From positions 65,108,995 through 65,172,994 of the forward strand of contig NW_026262690.1 of NCBI RefSeq assembly GCF_021869535.1: DNA of 64,000 nt, written 5' to 3'. The notes under the pieces were generated by a model, which was not told the origin of the DNA, did no database searches, and saw only the letters and a program-made list of their open reading frames with translations. Below, piece by piece: positions 1 to 15,700 of this stretch (position 1 is its first letter; the number at the start of each line of letters is the position of its first letter). Source of the stretch: Mytilus californianus. Taxonomy: Eukaryota; Mollusca; Bivalvia; Mytilida; Mytilidae. The position numbers and the translations under genes are program-made.

Positions 1-756
1 CAACGCTTTTACAACCCTATAAAATTACTAAAAGAAGCATTCAATACTTATAATTACATTTTTTTGCTAGGATCATGAAAACACAATTTCTATCGAGTTT
101 TTCATTTATTTACCTGTGCATTTTATTGTGAAAGCTCGTGTCATCAGGAATGTGAAATTTCATTTTGAAATGAAGCGAGATTGCTGTTAGCCAATCAAAA
201 TAACGTATTATAATGAAACATACATGTAATGTAATTATAAGTACGTGAAAAAATCTTAAATTATCATGATTGGAACTGTTGACAATTGAAAGTTATAGTT
301 CAGACTTTGGAATTGGCTCTTGGTAATTAAGAGTTTAATTACATCTAATATTACTTCATTATTTTTACAGCTGTCTGCTGTTCCACAACTCCATATTCTA
401 ATTAGTCTGTCAGGTATTGTTACTTTACTCTTTTTACAATTTAAACCAGTTTGAAATATCAAGGGGTATTCAGGAACCTTATATCAAAAGGGGGAATAGA
501 TTCAATAGAACAAATAATGACAAAAAGAACCTTAAACCACAATTATAGATAAAAGACACATTATGTATACAAAATTCAGAACACAGATGAACTGAATATG
601 TATAAACCAAACAAGCATTATTTTTTTTTAATGAATGTGGAGAATTCATTTCAAAACATGTAAATAAGGCACAATTGGCCTTTTACAGTTTAATTTAACA
701 TATTTTGAATTTCAGTTTATTTTACAAGCTACATATTTACTATCCATTTATTTTAG
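1..756 (+). other. Intron sequence of VPS39, upstream of first visible exon
   Basis: AT-rich sequence ending in a 3' splice site (TTTTAG at 751-756). I looked for the preceding VPS39 exon, which should encode the strand before SVHDL, and did not find it, so it must lie left of the window. No other gene or repeat structure is evident. Confidence 0.7.
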
Positions 757-3694
757 ATAATATAGTCAGTGTCCATGATCTGATGACCTTTAACCTCATC
801 ACATGTATCAACAAAACCAGAGGAGCAAACTTGTTTGCTTTGGATGTGCAGGTATAAATTATGAAAGAAAAAAAAAAGTTATCTACCTGCTCTATTTAAA
901 GACTATTAGAATTAAACTTTTCTATTTAGATGATACATGTATAAACTAGTTGTATAGGTAAATTTCAATACACAGTGGTAAATGTAGTTGTATTGCTAAC
1001 ATTGAGAAATGGAACTTTGTAATATACGTCACATTGTCAGCAAGGTTGCTGCTGATTATAACATCACAAGAAAGCTCTGGTAAACCTTAAGGTGGTACCA
1101 TACACCTTGACTAAAATTAATTTGACTCGTTTAATTTTCATAAAATTTTGACAAAATATTTACTTTGACCCTTTGTAAAAAATATGAAAAATTTCAAAAA
1201 ACTTGAACCACACACTTTATTGTAAAAATTTCATTGGATATATGGCCACAGACCACAATTAAATTCTCTATTAGTTCTTTATAACGTTTTGTTTCATTAA
1301 AAAAAATGCACTGATTCTTTTTGTCAAATATTTTGTGTGTGTAAAGTACAGTACTAGTCCAAACATATATCAAATATTCAGAAAAATCGCTCCCCAGCAT
1401 CTTACAAATTTAGCCAATACACATCCATACCCCTATGGACAAGTCAAGAGATGTTCCGAAAACTGTAAATATCACCTTTTTGCACCTGGCCTAATCACTC
1501 TTTCCATATCAAAATCAGTTAAAATACAACATCCAAAAGTTAATTTCACCTCTCTTCTTTCATTTCCATCCAAAAAAATAAGAAATGAGTGAGGAAGGGA
1601 AAGAAAAAAAAATAAGAAAAAATACACTCTAATTAAAAGGAACTATATTCGTAGACAACGAAAAGCGGGATCATTAATTGTGGTCTTTGGCCATATATCA
1701 GTTGGACAAACACTATTTTTGATCATTGAGAAGCTTAATATTTCCTTAACAATAGAACGTGATTAAAACGTTCAGCTGATTTTTACAGAGTTATCTCCCT
1801 GTAGTGTTATGTACCACCTTAGTAATGAAAAAAAAAATTATAATAAAAAACAGAATTACCAACTATACTTGGTTTTAATTTTTAATCTTTGCTTGCAGTA
1901 CCTCTAGTTAATGTATACAATGATTTACGTTATAAATGTCTGTCTGAAAGGGTACATCTGACTTTGACCTGATTTACCAGTCTCATTAGTGAATGTTAAG
2001 TTTTTGTAATTAGGCAATTTTATCAATTATTATATAAGTAATAAGTTTTATATATTTGGTATATGGAATAATTGTAAGATATTCTCGTCTGTCTGACAGG
2101 GCTCAGCTGACTTTTACTGGCCAACATTTATTTTTCGTCATTGTCAGTTTTTCAGATACCAATAGTTAAAATTCAACTAATTTGATTGTAAGGTGCAAGT
2201 ATCTGTCTGACAGGAAAAAAATCTGAAGTTATGTCCTGAATTAATGAAAAAAGATGAACTAATCTTTTCTAATTTTGATATGTTGTTTCTCATGACAAAA
2301 TGGAGGTTAAGTTTGATTAAGAAGATTTTTGTTGTTCAGAATTTAAGGTTCTTGATAGATTGAACATTTTTGCTATTTGTAATTTCCATGGAATAACTTG
2401 TGAACCTTTCAACCTATTCTTTTCAAATTTTAAGTTTGGGTTTGATAATTTCCACTTATGCTGTTCAGGAGTTATGGCCATTATTATCTTTAACAATGGC
2501 ACTAATTAATGTAAGAAAACCCAATCTGTTTGCTGTTATTTTAACAGCCCCTTGTTTTGACCGGATGTCAGTGAGCTAAAAATAATTTAAGGGAACCTTA
2601 ACTTCCCTGCTTGATTACCATTCATTTATGTACCATATATGTATGCCAAGGTAGAAAAAAAAATTCCCAACATCTTATGCATAAAAATACAGAAATTAAG
2701 TTATAAATACTTTAGAATATTGTTTATAAATATTCAATTGGATGTGATTATTATTTTTAAGTACAAGACAAGGAATGAATTAATTTTATATCCTACAATT
2801 TGACAGCCTGTGGGACTTTTAGCCAAGAGTTAAGTCTCCTTGATTTGACCCTGTCTGCCAGACTGTGTATATGGTATTTACTATTTCCTTTTACAGACTC
2901 AAAAGAGTTTAAGTGGAGAAGAAAATCATGTGTTGAGAATGTGTGTCTCTGTCAAAAGAAAACTGCAAGTATGTCTTTAAATAGCCTTTTAAATTCAACT
3001 ATTCAACCTTTTGAAATTAGAAGCATATTCCACAAAAAGGAATATCAAGCATATGAAGTGTATGGTTATTTCATAATTTTAAACTCTTTTATTGTATGAC
3101 AAAACTTTCAAAATAGTAAGAACATGTTAACATGATGAAAACATGATTTTTTTCTAGCCAGAGTTGAAAGTTGCTATATGCGAGACAGGTATTACTATCC
3201 AGCGACAGCGATAGGGGCTATTTAAACTACTTGTATAAAGCTTTTTATTTCAGAAGGTAGAAGACATGAATGCTTCATATCTTGGATGCAGATAACTTAT
3301 GTTACGCAGTTTACGTCTGTCATATGTCCATTGTCCTTGACCTCATTTTCATGGTTCAGCGACTATTTGAAAAAAAAATTAATTTTTTTTTGTCATGTGA
3401 ATTTCTCACTTATTATGAGTATTAGGATAACTAATAAACTTTTTTTTATTATGGTAAAATTACACTTTATTTTTATTTCATTATGAACTAGAGAAAATTC
3501 TGATTCCAGTGATATCTAGTTTTATACAAGTATCTTTATTAACAATACCACCACTAAGGGTCACTTATGCATGGTCCCTCAAAATATGACGTCATAGAAA
3601 AAACTGTTGATTGCACCTTATGGAATAATTGTAAGGTGAACATATCTGTCTGGCAGGTATATATATAATCTGACCTTGACCTTAATTTCATGAT

Positions 3695-3750
<56 letters not shown>

Positions 3751-6700
3751 CGTCCGTCTGTCCGTCTGTCCGTCCGTCAGTCCGTCAGTCCTGTTTCTTG
3801 TCATCTCCTCTCAAACCACACAACAGAATTTCACAAACCCTTTTTAGATAATAAGGATATACTATGTAGTTGTGCATATCGACAGGAAATTGCGATTCAA
3901 TTTTTTTTCTAGGAGTTACGCCCCTTTGAACTTATTTACTTTAATGTACTACTGCAACAGTTTGTCATCGCAACTCCTCTGATATACCACAACAGAATTT
4001 CATGAAACCTTTGTAGATAATAAGGACATACTATGTTAATGTGCATATCAACAGGAAATTACGGTTCAATTTTTTTTCTAGGAGTTACACCCCTTTGAAC
4101 TTATTTGCTTCAATGTACTCCTGCAACAGTTTGTCATCACAACTCCTCTGATACCACACAACAGAATTTCATGAAACCTTTTTAGATAATAAGGACATAC
4201 TATGTAAATGTGCATATCAACAGGAAATTACGGTTCAATTTTTTTTCTAGGAGTTACGCCCCTTTGAACTTATTTACTTTAATGTACTACTGCAACAGTT
4301 TGTCATCGCAACTCCTCTGATACCACACAACAGAATTTCATGAAACCTTTTTAGATAATAAGGACATACTATGTAGATGTGCATATCGACAGGAAATTAC
4401 GGTTCAATTTTTTTTCTAGGAGTTAAACCCCTTTGAACTTATTTGCTTCAATGTACTACTGCAACAGTTTGTCATCACAACTCCTCTGAAACCACACAAC
4501 AGAATTTCATGAAACTTTGTAGATAATAAGGTCATACTATGTAGATGTGCATATCGACAGGAAATTATGATTCAATATTTTTTCTAGGAGTTACGCCCCT
4601 TTGAACTTATTTGCTTCAATGTCTTCTGCAACAGTTTTTCATCGCAACTCCTCTGAAACCACATAACATAATTTCATGAAACTTTGTAGATAATAAGGAC
4701 ATACTATGTAGATGTGCATATTGACAGGAAATTATGATTCAATTTTTTTTTCTTACACATATTTTATTTCTCCAATGACAATGTGAGGACGTGGGGTATG
4801 TGAGCGTGCTCACTAAGGTTCTTTAATTGGTCAATGTTAAGTTTTTTATGTTTTAGTCTGTTTTTCAATTACCATGAACAGTGGGTCCACTATATTTAAT
4901 GTATAAAAAAATTGTAACGTGTATATGTCTGTCTGACAGGATTTATCTGACCTTGACTTCATTGTCATGGATCTTTAAAAATGTAAAGTAAAATTAGTTT
5001 AAGTGATCCTTTTTGTAAAACCTTTATCTTTAATTTTTGTCGAGCCTGCGACTTTTGTCGCAGAAAGCTCAACATAGGGATAGTGATCCGGCGGCGGCGG
5101 CAGCGGCATTAGCTAACTTCTTAAAAGCTTTATATTTTAGAAGGTGGAAGATCTGGATGCTTCATACTTTGTATATGGATGCCTCATGTTACGAAGTTTC
5201 CGTCAGTCACATGTCCAATGTCCTTGACCTCATTTTCATGGTTCAGTGACTACTTGAAAAAAAAGTTAAGTTTTTTGGTATGTTAAATTCTCTCTTATTA
5301 TAAGTAATAGGATAACTATATTTGGTATGTGCGTACCTTGCAAGGTCCTCATGCCCGTCAGACAGTTTTCACTTGACCTCGACCTCATTTCAGTGAACAA
5401 GGTTAAGTTTTGGTAGTCAAGTCCATATCTCAGATACTATAAGCAATAGGTCTCGTATATTCGGTGTATTGAAGGACTGTAAGGTGTACATGTCCAACTG
5501 GCAGGTGTCATCTGACCTTGACCTCATTTTCATGGTTTAGTGGTTATAGTTAAGTTTTTGTGTTTTGGTCTGTTTTTCTTATACTGTATGCAATAGGTCT
5601 ACTATATTTGGTGTATGGAATGATTGTAAGGTGTACATGTCTAGCTGGCAGGTGTCATCTGACCTTGATCTCATTTTCATGGTTCAGTGGTCAAAGTTAA
5701 GTTTTTGAGTTTTGGTCTTTTTTTCTAATACTGTATGCAATAGGTCTACTATATTTGGTGTATGGAATGATTGTAAGGTGTACATGTCTAGCTGGCAGGT
5801 GTCATCTGACCTTGACCTCATTTTCATGGTTCAGTGGTCAAAGTTAAGTTTTTGAGTTTTGGTCTTTTTTTCTAATACTATACGCAATAGGTCTACTATA
5901 TTTGGTGTATGGAATGATTGAAAGGTGTACATGTCTAGCTGGCAGGTGTCATCTGACCTTGACCACATTTTCATGGTTCAGTGGTCAAAGTTAAGTTTTT
6001 GAGTTTTGGTCTTTTTTTCTAATACTGTATGCAATAGGTCTACTATATTTGGTGTATGGAATGATTGTAAGGTGTACATGTCTAGCTGGCAGGTGTCATC
6101 TGACCTTGACCTCATTTTCATGGTTCAGTGGTCAAAGTTAAGTTTTTGAGTTTTGGTCTTTTTTTCTAATACTATACGCAATAGGTCTACTATATTTGGT
6201 GTATGGAATGATCGTAAGGTGTACATGTCTAGCTGGCAGGTGTCATCTGACCTTGACCTCATTTTCATGGTTCAGTGGTCAAAGTTAAATTTTTGAGTTT
6301 TGGTCTTTTTTTCTAATACTGTATGCAATAGGTCTACTATATTTGGTGTATGGAATGATTGTAAGGTGTACATGTCTAGCTGGCAGCTGTCATCTGACCT
6401 TGACCTCATTTTCATGGTTCAGTGGTCAAAGTTAAGTTTTTGAGTTTTGGTCTTTTTTTCTAATACTATACGCAATAGGTCTACTATATTTGGTGTATGG
6501 AATGATTGTAAGGTGTACATGTCTAGCTGGTAGGTGTCATCTGACCTTGACCTCATTTTCATGGTTTAGTGGTCAAAGTTAAGTTTTTGAGTTTTGGTCT
6601 ATTTTTCTAATACTATACGCAATAGTTCAACTATATTTGGTGTATGGAAATAATTTATGATCTATATGTCAGTCACGCAGGTTTTATTTGACCTTGACCT

Positions 6701-9700
6701 CATTATCAAGGTTCATTGCTCAGTGTTAAGTTTTTGGTGTTTTTGTCTGTTTTTCTTAAACTATGAGCAATAGGTCAACTATATTTGTTGTATGGAAGAA
6801 TTGTTAGCTGTTCATGCCTGCCTAGCATGGTTCATCTGACCTTGACCTCATTTTCATGGTTCATTGGTCAATGTTTAGTTTACTTGGTTATTGTTAAGTT
6901 TATGTGACAGTTGTAATAAAGTTTTATATTTAGGTCTATCAACATAATATCAATGATCAGTAAAGAAGGCGAGACATTTCAGCGTGTGCACTCTTGTTTT
7001 AATATAAAATCAATGGTCAATAAAGCAGGCGAGACATTTCAGCGTGTGCACTCTTGTTTGAAACAATGTTCCACTGCATGAAGTACTATGATGAATTTGT
7101 ATGGTAACTTTTTATTACATCTGCAGTGAATATAACATTATTATACTGAAATGATGTTTATGTGTATTGTCATGATGGCAGACATATTAACATCTTTGTG
7201 TAAGACAGCTTGTAGCAAAATATCTGTTTGATTAAGGCCTTGGCAAGATCTCAAAATTTGGCAGTTTTTGCAGTTTATCCTGAAATGCAAGATTTGAAGC
7301 CTTAATGCAAACACTTAAGACACAATACAAAAATATGATAACTGATATCTGATAGATTAATGTCTTGAACATCTGAAGGATGTTAATCGGTAGATTTATG
7401 ATACTTTTTTATATATGAATTCAAGGAGCCAAAAAAGTTGCCTTATTTGATTAAAATGTAATACCAACAATATACAAAATGAAACTATGATTGATAGTAG
7501 CTTTATGTTATTATGATTAATTCTGAAATATCTTGATAGGTGAGCTTCTGGAAAAACAGGAATTTTCAAGATCTGGTAAGTCACTGTTAAATATTTCAAG
7601 CGATATATTTTTAAAAATAATATCAGTAGATACAATAAAAAAAACAAATACTGCACATGATGTCACATAAAAACCACCAACTACCCCAAAAAGTCAAGTA
7701 GAAGAGTCAATATAGAGTTAACAGGCACAAGCTATTGTAATGTAAGTCCATTCTGTAGGCATCAAAACACTTCTCATCTTTCCAGACCTTATGTTTAAAA
7801 AAAAAACATGTCAGTTCACAGCCTTCATTAAAAGATCAGATCACTTAACTATAACAAAACCAGCATACAACAGATTTGGATAAAGAACATCAAAATGTTA
7901 ATTGCATGGTAAGGTGATTGGAGTTATAGCAACTGATAAACCTTTATGCCATTCTGACCAGAACTGAAACATTCTCCCTGCAACACACATTACATTCAAC
8001 CGATACAGTTTCTTAGATCCCAAATCAGTGTTACAATATAACCATCTTTCAGAATATTTTATTATGAAAAAACATACGAAAAATTGATCATTCAAAAGAA
8101 AATTCAGATAACAACATTTTTCTCATTTTTCAGACTGAGATGAACTTATATGATATACCTAGATGTATGTGTTGGTGTAAAGAATCTATATGTGTTGGAT
8201 TTAGAAGAGATTATTTTCTAGTTAAAGTAAGTGGGTAATGTTTTCAACCTAAAAGTAGACAGTCTTTTAGTTAATGCTTTTGGATAATTTCCATATATAG
8301 AATAGAAAGCCAATTTCAGACACTGTCAATGAAAAATTAACAACTGGCTTATATTCTTTGATGAAAAAAGACAAGTCTAAATATTGTTATTTTCATTTTC
8401 CCCACTTTATATGTACACAGGAACATATATATTGACGGGACTTGACACTACCTAATTGTAGCCAATTTCATCGTCGGGTCATAGTTAATAAAGATACGAT
8501 ACGGAAACGGACATGTGTTAAAAATGTACTCGCTATTATCCTAATAATTTCTGATAATATCAATAAAATGTCAATCAAACTAAGTTTTAAAGTGATGCCA
8601 GTGTATCGAACTTGTAATCTGTCACTTCAAATTTGTTATGATCGCATTCATTTCATCACAGAAGGGTACAGAATGCAAACAGGGTATTAAAAAAATGGGG
8701 CCGATTGCATTCCCAAATTCACAATCCATTATAAAACACTTCACATCAAATAAATCACACTTACTTTTTTACAGTTCTGATAATTTTTCAGTCAGATGCT
8801 GCCAAAATCCATAAATCTCGCGAGGTCTTGTAAAGTCCGAGATTTTATCAATTTTATACTGAAAAGCCTATCAGATTCATTTTCCGTTAGATATACTGTT
8901 CTCAGATGTATGCAAGAAGATTCTTTCCAATCAACTGTCATTTGAAAATTCTTGTGAATGCTGGAAAGTAATGATAACTTTGTTTATAAGTTGTAAACAT
9001 TTTTATTGTTGTTCTATAATGTTCAGGGAAAAAAAACAATATACTTAACAACTACAGGAACATTCTGTTTACAAGCAATAGGAAAATATGTTTCACATAG
9101 AACTGAAACAGAAAAATGTGTTGTTACATGAATACAAAAAGACAAACCAATGTCATTTAAAAAAAAACTGAAAGTCTAAGACCCTGTGGCTCTTTTTTTG
9201 ACAAAAAATCTTACGACAAAAGTTTATCATAAGGTATACTGAAATGTTCATGACTTGCACATTTTTTCTCGTAAGATAATTTGTGAAATGAGTCTCTGGT
9301 ACTTAAATTCACATCACTCTTTTGATGTGTAATGTTTTCATCAATAAATAGGAGGTCAAAAAGATGTTATGACTTGGTTAGAACAAAAAAGCATGCAGTT
9401 TTGAAAATATAAAAAAATACATAAGTAACTGTACAGTACATTGATAAATACACATAGCTCATGACTAAATTATAAACGTGGTTCTATCATTTTTTTTTCA
9501 TGTGAGAAAAGAAGCTATTTTGTTACGTTAATTGTTTAAAATAAAAATTGATAACAAAGCTGCAATCTGAGTATTATAATGCTATTGTAGATAAACTCAG
9601 GCGATATCAAGGAGTTATTTCCCCTTGGCAACACTCAACATGAACCTGTGATAACTAAAGTAGCAAATGATAGATTAATGTTAGGACGTGATAACATGTC

Positions 9701-12700
9701 AATACTAATAGACTCTGAAGGCCAGCCGACACAGAAAAATCCTATTAACTGGAGTGGAATTCCAACACAAATAGGTTAATATCAATATAGATTGTTCAAT
9801 ATCAATGTACATACACTCATAGTAAATTTACACACTTATATTTTGAACTGGACAATAATATCAGTATAAATAATTTAAATATCATCAGATGGATGTATGG
9901 ACAAGAAATGGTACAATGAAGACAAGTTAAACTTAACAGAGAAATGCTTTGAATGTAACAAAAAAAAAATTAATAAAAGGAGAGAAGAAAAATGTGTTAA
10001 CAAAAATACCAAACTACAAGGTCAATTCAAAAAGGGGAAAGTCCATAAAACTGTACTAAACCAAATGCTCACTATACCATTGGGGATAATGAAAAAACAT
10101 AAGTTGAAGATAAACAGACAATGCCATGACCAAACAGACAAACTAAGTTATTCTATTGTAGAACTATAGATTCTACCACTACATCGAGTGCGGTATGATA
10201 TTAATCTACTTGAAACAGTTGAATCTTCAAAGCTTTGATTAAAATCTATGACCTTCATACTAAAGTAATAAAATATTGATTTTTTTTTTTACAGAAAACA
10301 ATCCTCCATATATAATTGGCATTCTTCCAAAGTTTATTGAAGTTAGAACTATAGAGACTAAATTGTTAATACAACAGAAGGAACTGCAACATGCAAAATT
10401 TATATGCCAAGGGAGGTAACTATTCTACTGCATGTGCCATCAGTACTTTGTGTTTGAAACAATTGAATAAAAGTGGAAATAATGAATACTTTGATGTACT
10501 GCTAATGTTAAAAAATTTATACATGATCAAATATTAGCAATGTTATAAAAAAAAACAATAAAAAAACCAACATATAAATAGGCATTGATCTGTGAAAACC
10601 ATAAAATTCATTTTAAATGAAATTCATATTCACTGTTCAGAAATAATTTAATTGAGATAAAAAAACTTATGATAGAAAAATACATAGATTTTTAGATGGC
10701 CAAATTTTTACTGAATAGTTCAAAGCAATTTTTCTTCCCAGAAAATAATAATGCATATCCTTTTGATGGAAATTTTTTTTTTCAGTGGTAGCATTTATGT
10801 AGCTTCTATAAATTTTATATGGAGGATTTGTCCAATGCCAATATCTTATCAGATAAGACAGTTGTTAGAAAACCATGAATTTGAACTGGCTTTACGTTTA
10901 GCTGTAAGTATCTAACAGAATTCTTGAAGAATATAAAATTTTGTCAGATCGCGATCTCTTTACCTTAGGGCTGTTCAATAAACACATACATGGGACACAG
11001 GGAAGGCACTTTCCACTATTGGTGGATGTCAAGTAAAGTGAAATCTAAGTAAAATTCTGAATTTGCCTCTATAGGTGGTCAACCCTTTTTGAAAGTGCTT
11101 CACTGGGTCTCTTGTAGCATGTCTGTCACTACATGGCTAGCAAAAATTTAAAAACTATTTCAAACAATAGACTGAAAGGTGTTACCTCATGTTAATTTTA
11201 CTGTTTCTAGTTTAGTTTTATAAAAGAAACTGGAAACAAAAAGTAATGTAAATTGTTGATCTAATAATATAATTTTGTATTTAGGAAATGACAGAAGATC
11301 AGGATGAAGAAAAACAGAAGAGAATACATAGTATAAAGAATTTGTATGCCTTTGATTTGTTTTGTCAACATAGATTTGAAGAATCAATGCACATATTTGT
11401 TAAACTTGGCACAGGTAATACAGAATGAAATATACGGCAATATTTTGTTTTATTCCACAATCAGTCAACTAATGTACAAGTTACAGGTGAACATATACAT
11501 TTTGCCTTATTCATATAGTGTACATGTGTGAATTATCAGTGTTGTTTGGTAAAAAATTATTTTTTTTTTTAAATTGAAATATTAGTTAAGTTATTCTATT
11601 TATTACATCAACTTTGTGTGTAAATAAGGCTAAAAATGCAAGGGACTATATCTTTATGGTTTCTTGCATCCTGCTTCTGCTTTGAAAAACAATGACCTTT
11701 TTCTGCCAAAGGTCACAATCAAGCAATTTTGATAAAAGATTAGCTTCAACAGAAATCTGAATCTAAAACTGAAGCACCAATCTATAAAAAACTATAGAAT
11801 TCTAATAATTTTGTATAACATGAAAATACATGTGTACGTTTAAAAATATGTGTAATAACAGTAATGTGCCACCTTATTTAATGGTAAATATTGAATTTTT
11901 ACAAGGAGATTGCTAAAAGCACATATATGTATAATTATTTTATCATAAATAGGATACATATGACATAGAATTTGATTTTGTAAAAAACGAAACTCTTTGA
12001 CAAAAAAAAATTCTTCTTGTTTTACAAAAATAACTGACCTGTTCTGATGATGTCTCTGGTACTTTGTCTGTATTTATACTGAGAAATTCAGTGTCCTGAT
12101 TCTATATTGGTGCCAAACATTAGATTCAAAACTGTTTAAGAATGAGGGAGTTCATGAATTTGAATGTTGAATATTCCACAAGTGACCAGACAATACATTA
12201 TTTCAGGAATGTGTGTGGCACATGTGTGAATTATCAGTGTTGTGCAGTAAAAAGATGAATATTTTTTTTATATTGAAATCTTAGATAAGTTATTCTTTTT
12301 ATTACATCGACTTTGTGTGTAAATAAAGCTAAAAATGCAAGGGACTTTATCTTTTCTAGGAGTTTTCACTTTGTTTTGATGCAGCTTCCTTGACAACACC
12401 TTTTGTTGTATGATGTCAGAGGAGAGAAAAATGCAAGATTTATTTTCACATGTTAAATTTCTGTTTTATTTTGTATGGGAAATCCTGGTCCTTTATTGCA
12501 ACCAATGTAATAACAATAACTAATGTTGCTTTACTTTAGATCCGTCACATGTTATTGGACTGTATCCCAACTTGTTACCTCAGGAATTCAGGAAACAGTT
12601 AGAATATCCTAAAAAACTTCCAGATTTAGAAGGAGGGGAGTTAGAAAAAGCTTTATCAGCACTGCAGGATTACCTCACTCAAGTAAATTAATAAACATAT

Positions 12701-15700
12701 TATAACCCCACGTGGGAGCAGGGGCAATTGCATTCACTTTGTTTGTCGATTATTAGTCTGTCTGTCCGACAAATATTTTTGTCACACATTTCTCAGGTAA
12801 AACACAATTACTTCATATTTGGCAGCAACTTGACAATGATGAGTTGTAAATATTAGCACATTTTGAATCTGTCAGAGTTTACTTCCTGTTATCAGATACT
12901 GTGAATTCAGAAATTATTGCGTTCATTTATTATTGCAATTTTTTAAGAATGAACAAAAATGCGAGATTAATTATTTTGATTTCAGGAAATAGCTGCATAC
13001 AGATATATGTATCAGATATCAGAATGCAAGTTCTTTTTATTACGATACTCACTCAGTCACATTATTTCGTATTAATAAAAACCTTGCAATAATTTCTGAA
13101 TTTACAGTACTTTGAATTACGAGTTGGGTATGGTTAGCAAGACAACTGATGAATTCTTGTTTTAATATTCATGTATTCTAATAAGATTTATAAATGATTT
13201 GAAATAAGTATTAATTTTTCTCACAGTTTGAGTAATTATTTGTTTCCTGTAGCTAAACTGGCTATAATAGATAACAAATATTTTCAGGGTTTCTCTTTAC
13301 TGTCAGTCCTTTAAATTTGCAGATTTGATTTGAAACAGCTTTACAGGCAATGCATATGCAAATTGTATTTTTCGTTTTTCATGTAAAAGAATTTCTCAAA
13401 TCAAGCAAGATGATTTTATTCTTTTTACTGTAAATCATTGAACAAAAAGTCAAATTCAGTACATTGTACATAATATTAACCCTAGCATTAGGTCAAAGAA
13501 ACACACAGACTTTTTAGGGAATGAATTCACCATAATCTACTCTACATATATTTATAGTTTATCTTAGTGACCTTAAAGGGAACTATTGCAGTACCATTTT
13601 CTTTCATTTGCCAGTCTATACTCATATCTAAGGAACATTAAAAATATTATAATCCTGTCATGCATTCTTATGTATTTGATTAAGATTGATTACTTATTGT
13701 TTACTTAATGTCCAGTTGCAAATAGTTCATGCATAATAAGGATTTGAACAAATTAACAATGTGTGAAATAAGTAGGTCTACTGAATTTTTGTTTCATTGA
13801 CTATTCAATAATTCATTTTAGTTTTCATGTGCTGATTTAAGTTTGGTCATTTATGACTATTTTCATATCGTTAAATTTCAGACAATGGCCATGTATTTTA
13901 TTTGATGAACCATAGATTACTCATGTTCATATTTTTGTAATAATTGACCAAATTTTAGAAAATTAACTTTTTTCCTAAAAAATCTTAAAGATAAACAGCC
14001 TCATAAAACAGCCTTCAATTTCAATATGAAGCAAATTTATAAAACAAATATAATAGATGATCTGTGTGAAAAAAGTCTAAACAATTACTTCATGTTTTAG
14101 GTCATAAGAAAGTAATTTCTTTAATATTCTTGTCTTGTTTCCATTCTTATATATTTTCATTTAATCTGACAATTCTTGATGACATTCCTGTAGTTTTTGT
14201 CTCGCCTTGACGGAGTCAAAAAGCGAGACATAGGTATGCTGTTTCCGGCATCGGCGGCGATGTCAACAATGTATTAGTTTGTGATTAGGTCTAGTTCATG
14301 GTGAACCACTAGTGGTAGGTCAATGATATTTGGTATGCAGTTGTATTACCATTGGCACATCTCATTTCCATGGAGAATATTTGGTCCTTACCCCTCAGTC
14401 ATGGTCTATTGACTTTGAAACTTTTGCTTTGTTTACATGTATTAGTTTGTGATTAGGTCAGTTTAAGATGAACCACTAATGTTAAGTCAATGATATTCGG
14501 TATGCAAATATATTGGCATTTTGCAAGTTTCATTTCCATGGAGGTTATATAACCCCACCCCCTAATTATGGTTCATTGACTTTGAAACTTTTAACATATT
14601 TTACAAGTTAATGTTTGTGTTTAGGTTTGTTTAAAGGGAACGACTTATGAAAAGTCAATGGTATTTTGTTTGCAGTTGTATTAGCATTGGCACATCTCAT
14701 TTCCATGGAGATTGTTTAGCCCTGTACCTTTAGTCATGGTTCATTGACTTTGAATATTTGCATAACTTACATGTTAAAGTATTGCTATTTTAATTTCAAC
14801 ATTTGCATTATCAAAATAACAAATAGGTGAGACATATCTCTGTGTTAACAGTTTATTTTATTAAGTGAAGGCAATGCATTCTGTCTTATGATACATTTGT
14901 TCACTCTTACTTACTAAATTTGAATGATTACAGAAAAGGAATGAACTACTTAGTGACATTTCAAAAGAATCAAACAAAGAACTGAGTACTATTGCTATAA
15001 AAGAAGGCAACACTACAATCAAATCTAAGAAACAACTGAGTCAAATCATTGATACAACTTTACTGAAATGCTACATTCAGGTAAGTACAGTTTTTAAGGG
15101 GGTACCCAACACTTTGACTAAAATAGATTTAGCTCATTTAACGTTCATAAAATTCTGACAGAATATTTACTTTAACCTGTTGACAAAAATATAGAAATTT
15201 GAACCACACAATTGACAGGAATAATTTCTTTGGATTTATAGGGCAGTTTGACAAGCACTAATTTTGATCATTGAGAGGCTTGATTTCTCTTTACTTATAG
15301 TATGTGATTAAAATGTTCAGCTGGTTTTTAAAGAGTTAACTCCCTTAATCCCCTTTAGTACACTTTTAATATTTCATAAAAAAATAATGTCACAGTACAC
15401 TTTTATATTTCACAAAAACAAAGTCACAGTACACTTTATATTTCATGTAAAAATAATGTCACAGTACACTTTTCATATTTCATGAAAACAAAGTCACAGT
15501 ACACTAACACATTTCATGATAACAATGCCATAGTACTGTTTCAAGATTTATCAAAGCAAAGCAACTAATCGTAAAATGTTGCTTTATGCTAAATCAGGTT
15601 TGAAATCATAGTAACTGATAAGTGAATCAATTTACTTGCAAATGGTCCATTCTATTTGATTTATACCAAGCCATTTTAGAGGATATCAAGTGGTAAAACT

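Noticed and set aside
8442..8690. 82-codon frame in a VPS39 intron
   Set aside because: No ATG at its start, no domain, no splice-compatible link to neighbouring VPS39 exons, which already join in frame without it.
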